NCBI GenBank assembly: GCA_020852705.1
Contig: JADZAP010000021.1
Span: forward strand, 87,121 to 151,120
DNA from: Ignavibacteria bacterium
GTDB lineage: Bacteria; Bacteroidota; Ignavibacteria; Tepidaquicellales; OLB5
Reading direction: 5' to 3'
DNA length: 64,000 bases
The notes under the pieces are model-generated. The model made no database searches, was not told where the DNA came from, and saw only the letters and a list, made by a program, of their open reading frames with translations. Shown one piece after another: positions 57,382-64,000 of this stretch; the stretch's first letter is position 1; each line of letters opens with the position of its first letter. Both the position numbers and the translations under genes were made by a program.

Positions 57382-58599
57382 TTATTCCTCATTGTTTATA
57401 GTATGGCAATGATAAAACATTTTTTCTTTTCGATCTGTTAATATAAAGAAAAAATATTCACTCCCGCCATCTTTTAAACCGAAAATTTTCTTTATATCAT
57501 CCGGTTTAGTATAAAAACCTTTGCAAGATATATTTGCTTTAAACAATTCCCGCTCAGAAATATATTTTCTAAATACTGATTTTGAAAATTCATCAAAGTG
57601 TAAAATCCTGAAAGCTCTGCCGATAAGTTTTGCAGGTAATTTATCAGCAGTAAAATAAGGCGAGGTTTTATTCAATCTGCAAAAACCATTCTCTTTTCCA
57701 TATTCATTCAATACCCCGGCTTTTATTATTGCAGCACCGGCTGCAATAAAATAAATATTATTAATTGAAGAGGATTTATACTTACCTGTATGCAGGTATT
57801 CTGTATATCTGCCTGTGGGTTTTACATCGACTGCAATAATATTTGTTTTTCCTGAGTATAGCGAATTAAGCAAAACGAGAATTTCCTTTACTTCACCTGC
57901 CAGAGAAACAACACGAATCCATTGAATATTTTTTAGTTTGTTTTTAATGTATTTAATATCAATCAGCGGTGAGAGTTTGAGCAGTATAACCGAAGATATT
58001 TCAAATAGGCGGTTAAGTAATAATAAAATGTCCGGTGATGAATTATGCAACGTAACTGCTCTATTTTCATTATTTGAAATTCTTCTGTCGGGGTCAATAT
58101 AAATAATATCAGCTTTAAAGTCATTTTTAATATATTCATCAGCCTTACTTGTAAACCGTTGAATATTGGAAATACCAAGTTTAGAAAAATTTATTTCTGA
58201 AAGTAAATTAAGTTCCTGATCAGGATCAACTGAAATTACTTTTTTAAAGTTTTTTGAAAAGGCAATATCATCAATACCTAAACCAGCAGTCAAATCTATT
58301 AATATATTCCCGTTTATTAACATTGATTTATATTTTGCAAGAGCTTCACCACTGGATTGTTCATAACTTTTAGAAGTTAAATAACAGTAATTTGCAGTAA
58401 AAATTGGCATTTTTTTAAATGCTTTGGGGTAATTTTTAATCTGCTCTGATAGTATTTTATACATTGAAGGGAATTTATTTTTAAGATTCAACACAGCAGA
58501 ACCTTTATATTTTTCTAGAAAAGATTGTAAATCAAAAGTTAACAGCTTATTTTTGTATTCTTCATGTGAAATCATCAATGTAATAATTGCGAAAACCAA
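57382..58599 (-). CDS. THUMP-like/class I SAM-dependent methyltransferase family protein
   Basis: ILIDLTAGLGIDDIAFSKNFKKVISVDPDQEL, ADIIYIDPDRR. Confidence 0.8.
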   Translation of the reverse strand: MVFAIITLMISHEEYKNKLLTFDLQSFLEKYKGSAVLNLKNKFPSMYKILSEQIKNYPKAFKKMPIFTANYCYLTSKSYEQSSGEALAKYKSMLINGNILIDLTAGLGIDDIAFSKNFKKVISVDPDQELNLLSEINFSKLGISNIQRFTSKADEYIKNDFKADIIYIDPDRRISNNENRAVTLHNSSPDILLLLNRLFEISSVILLKLSPLIDIKYIKNKLKNIQWIRVVSLAGEVKEILVLLNSLYSGKTNIIAVDVKPTGRYTEYLHTGKYKSSSINNIYFIAAGAAIIKAGVLNEYGKENGFCRLNKTSPYFTADKLPAKLIGRAFRILHFDEFSKSVFRKYISERELFKANISCKGFYTKPDDIKKIFGLKDGGSEYFFFILTDRKEKMFYHCHTINNEE

Positions 58600-58627
58600 T
58601 TAACTTTTAAATACATAAATTTTTATC

Positions 58628-59395
58628 ATGAAAATATTTATTATATTGATTTTATTTATTACATCAACATTAAATGCACAAGATATAAAGAAATATTTTG
58701 ATGAATATGATGTAAATGGTTCTTTTATGGTATATGATATGTATGGCAATAAATATTATTATTATGATTCAGCCCGTTGTTTTATCAGATTTACACCTGC
58801 ATCAACCTTTAAAATTCCTAACAGTATTATTGGGCTGGAAACCGGGGTAATAACGGATGAAAATTTTGTGATTAAATGGGATAGCGTTAAAAGCAGAGAG
58901 GTATGTGAAAAGGATTTGAATTTAAAGGAAGCAATAAAATATTCATGTGTATGGTATTACCGCGAGCTTGCAAGGCGGGTTGGTGCAGAAAAAATGCAGG
59001 AAATGGTTAATAATTTTAATTATGGAAATAAGGATATTTCAAGCGGTGTTGATAATTTCTGGCTGGAAGGAAGCATGAAAATATCACAGGCAGAACAAAT
59101 AGAATTTCTTAAAAAGTTAAATAGTTATAAACTGCCGGTATCTAAAAGATCAATTGATATATTAAAAAGTATTATTATGCTTGATTCCACAGGTGAATAT
59201 ATAATGCGCGGTAAAACAGGCTGGGGAGTTGTTGATAAGAAAAATATTGGCTGGCTGGTTGGATGGATAGAGAAAAGTGATAATATATATTATTTTGCGT
59301 TAAATATTGAAACAGAAAAAGATAATCCCCGGTTTGCTGAATCTAGAAAGGCAATTACCGAAAATATTTTCAGAGATTTTGGAGTGATAAAATAA
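58628..59395 (+). CDS. class D (OXA-type) beta-lactamase-like protein
   Basis: signal peptide; PASTFKIPN (SxxK), YSCVWYY (SxV), YGN, RGKTGW (KTG), VDNFWLEGSMKIS. Confidence 0.88.
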   Translation: MKIFIILILFITSTLNAQDIKKYFDEYDVNGSFMVYDMYGNKYYYYDSARCFIRFTPASTFKIPNSIIGLETGVITDENFVIKWDSVKSREVCEKDLNLKEAIKYSCVWYYRELARRVGAEKMQEMVNNFNYGNKDISSGVDNFWLEGSMKISQAEQIEFLKKLNSYKLPVSKRSIDILKSIIMLDSTGEYIMRGKTGWGVVDKKNIGWLVGWIEKSDNIYYFALNIETEKDNPRFAESRKAITENIFRDFGVIK

Positions 59396-59415
59396 AAACA
59401 GGTGCTGAAAATCGG

Positions 59416-60318
59416 ATGCCTAAAACTTTTCTTATTACTGGTGCTACCGGTATGGTTGGAGATTATTTAATTAATGCAATAATTTACAGAGGAGATGAAT
59501 ATATTGCACTCACTTCAGACCCGATAAAAGCAAAAAAAAAGCTCCGCGGATATAAAATAATTATTGCTTACAATGAAATTGAGAATTTGAGTTCGGAAAA
59601 AATTGATGCAGTGATAAATTTAGCAGGGTCAAATCTTGGCTCTAAAAGGTGGACAAAAACAGCCAAAAAAGACTTTTATGATTCAAGAATAAATACAACA
59701 ATCAGTCTTATCGAACTTTTCAGTAATATGGTTAATAAACCCAATGTTTTTATAAGTGCTTCAGGGGTTGACTACTATGGAAATACCGGTAATAAAGCAA
59801 TGTATGAAGATGCTCCGCCGGCGGATTCTTTTTTAGGGAAATTAGTAAATGATTGGGAGCAGGCAGCTTTAAAAGCAAATGACCTTGGTATAAGAACAGT
59901 TATTCTGCGAATGGGGTTTGTGCTGGCAAGGAATTCTGATGCAGTATATAAGCTTTTAAAGCCGGTGAAATATTTTGTTGGCGGATCTCTTGGTTCAGGG
60001 AAACAATATGTTTCATGGATACATATTGATGACCTGATAAATATATATTTATTTGCAGCAGATAATAAAAAACTGAATGGAATTTATAATGCAGCAGCTC
60101 CTGAGCCGGTTACAAACAATGAATTTATTAGGCATGCAGCAAAGCTGCTGGGAAGACCGGCGTTTTTAGGAACCCCTCCTTTTATGATAAAGGCAATAAT
60201 AGGAGAGATGAGCACAGTTATACTAGATGGAAGAAGAGCACTTCCCGATAAATTAATAAAAGCTGGTTATAAATTTAAGTTTTCAAATGATGTTGATGCA
60301 TGGAAGGATATTTTATGA
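59416..60318 (+). CDS. TIGR01777/SDR39U1-like NAD-dependent epimerase
   Basis: FLITGATGMVGDYLINAII, INLAGSNLGSKRWTKTAKKDFYDSRI, ISASGVDYYGN. Confidence 0.92.
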   Translation: MPKTFLITGATGMVGDYLINAIIYRGDEYIALTSDPIKAKKKLRGYKIIIAYNEIENLSSEKIDAVINLAGSNLGSKRWTKTAKKDFYDSRINTTISLIELFSNMVNKPNVFISASGVDYYGNTGNKAMYEDAPPADSFLGKLVNDWEQAALKANDLGIRTVILRMGFVLARNSDAVYKLLKPVKYFVGGSLGSGKQYVSWIHIDDLINIYLFAADNKKLNGIYNAAAPEPVTNNEFIRHAAKLLGRPAFLGTPPFMIKAIIGEMSTVILDGRRALPDKLIKAGYKFKFSNDVDAWKDIL

Positions 60319-60350
60319 ATTATTTAAAATGCGGAAAATAACCATCCTAA

Positions 60351-61301
60351 TTAAAATGGCAGCTTGTTCAGATCAACATTACCTCCTGATAAAATTACTG
60401 CAATGTTTTTACCCTTAAACAACTCTTTGTTTTTAATCAAAGCTGCAAATGCAACAGCACCGGAAGGTTCGGTTATAATTTTTAATCTTTCCCAAATTAT
60501 TTTCATCGCAAAAATTATTTCTTCTTCGGTAACAGTGAAAATTTCAGTTACCATTTCTTTTATTATTGGGAAAGTTACATTACCGAGTGATGTTTTCAAC
60601 CCGTCTGCAATGGTATTTGGATTATTAACAGGAATAATTTTTCCAGACTTAAAACTACGGAAAGCATCATCAGCATTTGCAGGTTCGCCTGCAAAAATAG
60701 CTGTATCTTTGGAAAAATTTTTAAATCCAAGTGCAATTCCGCTAATTAATCCACCGCCTCCAACAGGTGCTATTACGGCATCAAGTTTTTCTGAATCATT
60801 AATAAGCTCAATTGCACAGGATGAATGTCCGTGTATGACATTAATATCATTGGAGGGATGAATAAATACAGCACCTGTGTTGTTTTTGATTTCTTCACAC
60901 TTATTTTCACGGTCAAGCGGCTGGTTTCCGGAATATATGATTTCAGCACCATAACCCAGAACTGCATCGCGTTTTGATGCAACAACACCATGCGGCATAA
61001 TTATAGTAGCTTTAATTCCTGTTTTATTTGCCGTATAAGCAAGCGCTTGAGCAAAGTTTCCTGAGGAATGTGTTATTATGCCTTTTTCTTTTTGTTCATC
61101 ACTTAACTGAAGAACAGCATTCATTGCTCCGCGTACTTTAAACGAACCAGTTTTCTGAAACATTTCGCATTTAAAAAATATATGGGCATCAGCTATTTTA
61201 TTAATCTGCTCAGAGCTTAATACAGGAGTTCTGTGAATATAGGGTTTCAGATTATCTGCAATTTTGTTCAGTGTTTCTTTTCCTGCAAAATCATGTATCA
61301 T
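60351..61301 (-). CDS. PLP-dependent threonine dehydratase/serine racemase-like enzyme
   Basis: FKCEMFQKTGSFKVRGAMNAVLQL, THSSGNFAQALAY, VGGGGLISGIALG. Confidence 0.92.
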   Translation of the reverse strand: MIHDFAGKETLNKIADNLKPYIHRTPVLSSEQINKIADAHIFFKCEMFQKTGSFKVRGAMNAVLQLSDEQKEKGIITHSSGNFAQALAYTANKTGIKATIIMPHGVVASKRDAVLGYGAEIIYSGNQPLDRENKCEEIKNNTGAVFIHPSNDINVIHGHSSCAIELINDSEKLDAVIAPVGGGGLISGIALGFKNFSKDTAIFAGEPANADDAFRSFKSGKIIPVNNPNTIADGLKTSLGNVTFPIIKEMVTEIFTVTEEEIIFAMKIIWERLKIITEPSGAVAFAALIKNKELFKGKNIAVILSGGNVDLNKLPF

Positions 61302-61304
61302 TAT

Positions 61305-61574
61305 TTAGTCAGTATTTTCAGAAGATTTATATATATTATACAATGCGTATATAGCAATTGCAAGCCACACTATATTTACAAATGTTGAAGGATATGCGCT
61401 ATAGAAAAATGTATTAAATATCAGGCATACGCTCCCCGCAATATTTAATATCTGATAAATTTTTGAGTTTGCTTTAAGTTTATGAGTACTAAGTAAGCCA
61501 TAAGCAGCAAGAACAAAAACAGATCCAGCCCAGCCGGTAATATCTATTAAAATTTTTTCGATGGTTTTTTTCAT
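61305..61574 (-). CDS. small CBU_0592-like membrane protein
   Basis: 89 aa, three TM segments, GWAGSVFVLAAYGLLSTHKLKANSKIYQILNIAGSVCL. Confidence 0.7.
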   Translation of the reverse strand: MKKTIEKILIDITGWAGSVFVLAAYGLLSTHKLKANSKIYQILNIAGSVCLIFNTFFYSAYPSTFVNIVWLAIAIYALYNIYKSSENTD

Positions 61575-61624
61575 TAATAATTCTTATAAAATAACCAAGT
61601 GTATAGACTGATTAAATGATAAAA

Positions 61625-61649
61625 AAAGAGAGCATTTATTGCTCTCTTT
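61625..61649. terminator. hairpin terminator
   Basis: AAAGAGAGCA-TTTAT-TGCTCTCTTT flanked by A/T runs. Confidence 0.75.
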
Positions 61650-61796
61650 GAAAAAAAACTGTATATAAATTGAAATTTTACATTTTGTTTAGAATTATTT
61701 ATTTTTGCTTCCTGCAGGAAAATATGTTTCTATATATTTTTACAAATTAAACAATAATAAAAGCATATATTGTCAATATAAACAACTAATTATAAA

Positions 61797-62288
61797 TTAG
61801 TTATCCTCGTCATCTTCTTCAAGTTTTTTCAATTCAATTTCTATCCATTGACATAAAATATCTTTATCTGCCTGCGAAAGTTTTGCATCTGTATGTATAT
61901 AAAGATATTTTTCAAGCGGCATTTCTCCGGAATTTACCTGTTCACAAATTTCATTAAGCCTTGCTTCACGCTTCGACGCGGAGATCTTATCCCATTGACT
62001 GAAATTCATTTTTTTTCTGCCTCGTATAACATCATCTGCTACCAGCCAGGAAACCGGCGCTACATTGCTATACCATGGCCATACAGTATGATCGCTATGG
62101 CAATCATAACAAGAACGTTTTAAAATGTTTTCAACATTTGAAGGAACACTCATAACTTTTGTTATATGACCCGGCATTATTTCTGTTGTAGTGATTTTAA
62201 CCGGCCTGTTAATGAACTGAATACCGATAAATGCAATTATAATTACTACTACAGAAAATTTTAGTACCTTTTTCATAATTTTAATCAA
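61797..62288 (-). CDS. heme-binding domain protein
   Basis: NILKRSCYDCHSDHTVWPWYSNVAPVSWLVADDV (CxxCH). Confidence 0.88.
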   Translation of the reverse strand: MIKIMKKVLKFSVVVIIIAFIGIQFINRPVKITTTEIMPGHITKVMSVPSNVENILKRSCYDCHSDHTVWPWYSNVAPVSWLVADDVIRGRKKMNFSQWDKISASKREARLNEICEQVNSGEMPLEKYLYIHTDAKLSQADKDILCQWIEIELKKLEEDDEDN

Positions 62289-63496
62289 ATTTCCATTTCA
62301 AGAATTTTTTTGCCAGATAATAGATCAAATCCTATAATACCAACTCCTTTTAATGTAAGCAGAACTAAGTTTCCTTCACGCCTAACTGATATGTTATCTT
62401 TTGTAAAGAAAAGACTTGAAAAAGTATCATCTTCTTCATCTATGCGCATTTCCTTAAAAAGAATATCCTTATCGGCTGTCCAAAGCTCTTTTCCTGATTT
62501 CAAGTCTATACAAGCTAATATACGGTTTGATTTCTTTCCGAGTTGGTCAAGATAAACAATAAATGCATAATCTTTATCAGCATAATATAATATTCCCTCA
62601 AGGTAAACTTTATCTGTAGTTTGTGAAATATTAATATGATAATAATCTCTAAGTTGATCATCACCTCCGGTATAATGCTCAAGGGATGAAATATTGTATT
62701 CAATATTATTTTTAGGTCCGGTTGCAATCATAAGTTTTTTGCGGGGACTTGATGAATTGTCCTCTGGTGCAAGTATTGCTAAAGTAGTTATAGTTGAATC
62801 TTTCTCACGTGATTTATTAAATTCTGAATTATCCTTATATAATTTATTATCAGCTATTCCGTATATACCTTCTCTGCCATCTCTGGTTTTAAGCCGTATT
62901 GTAAAATCATCTTTATCATAATGTGCTTCGGTTAACCCTGCTGAAAGCTGGGGAAATTTTGCAATAAATGCCTTTGTATCCATGACTTTTTCACCGGATT
63001 CAGAATCAAATGCTTCTATTCTCGGTTCATTTTCACCATATTCACGGGTAATTGACCATACTTTACCATCATAATAAATCAGATCAATAATTGTAATAAT
63101 ATCCTCATAAGGTGTTTTTATTTTTGATATAACTTTTTCTGTTTTAGGATCAACAATGTATGTATATGTTTTGCAAAAATAGCATTCTCTTCCGGTAGAA
63201 GTTCTTCCCGGGGATTTGGTAGTTTGAATGAAATTAAACGAGCCATCTGTTAGAATCCAAACTTTCTCACCACCGCTTTTAGATGGTACAATCACAGCAT
63301 TCAGAAAACTTCCGCTTATACTGTTTGGTCTTAAAGCGGGAATAGCAAATTCATAAATAATAAAACCAATTACAATAAGAACAACTAAAGCTCCCACAAT
63401 ACCAAAGCAGCTGAATTTTGCACAGCCTTTTTTTCTTCCGTAAATTTTTTTACCCTGATAGGTTTCGCCCTGAGGATAATTTACAGGTGGTTCCAT
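62285..63496 (-). CDS. membrane-anchored protein, possibly PA2928-like
   Basis: one N-terminal TM, repeated beta-rich segments, ECYFCKTYTYIVDP; overlaps the downstream heme-binding ORF by 4 bp. Confidence 0.45.
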   Translation of the reverse strand: MEPPVNYPQGETYQGKKIYGRKKGCAKFSCFGIVGALVVLIVIGFIIYEFAIPALRPNSISGSFLNAVIVPSKSGGEKVWILTDGSFNFIQTTKSPGRTSTGRECYFCKTYTYIVDPKTEKVISKIKTPYEDIITIIDLIYYDGKVWSITREYGENEPRIEAFDSESGEKVMDTKAFIAKFPQLSAGLTEAHYDKDDFTIRLKTRDGREGIYGIADNKLYKDNSEFNKSREKDSTITTLAILAPEDNSSSPRKKLMIATGPKNNIEYNISSLEHYTGGDDQLRDYYHINISQTTDKVYLEGILYYADKDYAFIVYLDQLGKKSNRILACIDLKSGKELWTADKDILFKEMRIDEEDDTFSSLFFTKDNISVRREGNLVLLTLKGVGIIGFDLLSGKKILEMEI

Positions 63497-63644
63497 AACT
63501 TATTTATTTAAATGTATAAATATTTTTGTAAATATAGGTATAATTATTCGTTTTTTGTGTGATGAATTACTTAAACTCAGGCGAAATTTTTTTGTAATTG
63601 TTTTAAATAATTTATTTTGTAAAAATATCCAGAATATGATTCAA

Positions 63645-64000
63645 TTAATAGTAAAATGAAATACCAACACCAAGAGAAATATCGTTAATATCGGAGCTTA
63701 TCTTTTGGGAAATGAAGGTATGCCGGTATCTAAAATAAGGTATAAATACAAAAGGCTCCCCCGGACCCATTAAAGCGCCTATTGAACCATGCAAAAACCA
63801 GCCGTTATTCTTTGTATCTGTAAAGTTCCCTGCACCGGGCGTAGCAATAAATGCAACGAAATCAGATGCAGAAAGAATAATATCATAATTGTATGAAAAT
63901 CGTAAATGATTTTTATTATAATTTCTAAATATATACGAATACTCAAAAGCAACTCTTCCGTAGGGAATAATTCCTATTGAGATTTCTTTTGTCAGTCCAA
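63645..64000 (-). CDS. 3' end of an outer-membrane beta-barrel protein (5' end outside window)
   Basis: Open frame read from 64000 down to TAA at 63645: ...GPGEPFVFIPYFRYRHTFISQKISSDINDISLGVGISFYY*; absent from the track because the start is outside. Confidence 0.6.
   Translation of the reverse strand, partial: GLTKEISIGIIPYGRVAFEYSYIFRNYNKNHLRFSYNYDIILSASDFVAFIATPGAGNFTDTKNNGWFLHGSIGALMGPGEPFVFIPYFRYRHTFISQKISSDINDISLGVGISFYY

Noticed and set aside
60364-60861. 165-aa plus-strand ORF
   Set aside because: Antisense to the PLP-dependent dehydratase; shadow ORF.
1-64000. Integrated prophage, IS element, tRNA or rRNA genes
   Set aside because: No transposase, integrase, phage structural protein, tRNA cloverleaf or rRNA sequence recognised; subtle tRNA-like or ncRNA genes could still be missed without a covariance-model search.

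Overview
This is a 64 kb AT-rich chromosomal window. The organism is probably from the Ignavibacteria/Bacteroidetes-Chlorobi group: three surface proteins end in the 'YPNPFNP' type IX secretion sorting domain, and LptD and DapF are present. Main blocks are: (i) a minus-strand surface-polysaccharide cluster (about 1.2-11.2 kb) with a glycosyltransferase, NeuD-like acyltransferase, DegT aminotransferase, GT39-like protein, two tandem O-antigen ligase/polymerase paralogs and a nucleotidyltransferase fused to a degenerate phosphohexomutase; (ii) a CrcB/DUF190/UbiA/NnrS-like membrane block; (iii) the conserved nusA-infB-rbfA-truB-ribF-rpsO-pnp operon (22.4-31.9 kb), with no rimP ahead of nusA; (iv) a compact four-gene restriction-modification cassette (40.7-43.4 kb) containing an un-annotated 47-aa ORF; (v) lptD, dapF and CmcI-like genes; (vi) a TrmB-family regulator next to a T9SS repeat protein and a run of microproteins (53.8-57.3 kb); (vii) a class D beta-lactamase-like gene and housekeeping genes. 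The leads most worth checking are the R-M cassette with its microprotein, the elaborately structured rpsO-pnp leader, the consensus promoter plus palindrome in front of trmB, the twin CTAAYTATATTAG palindromes before a T9SS gene, and a G9 tract inside an acyltransferase gene. No tRNA, rRNA, CRISPR array or complete IS element was recognised. All calls are by eye, with no database searches.
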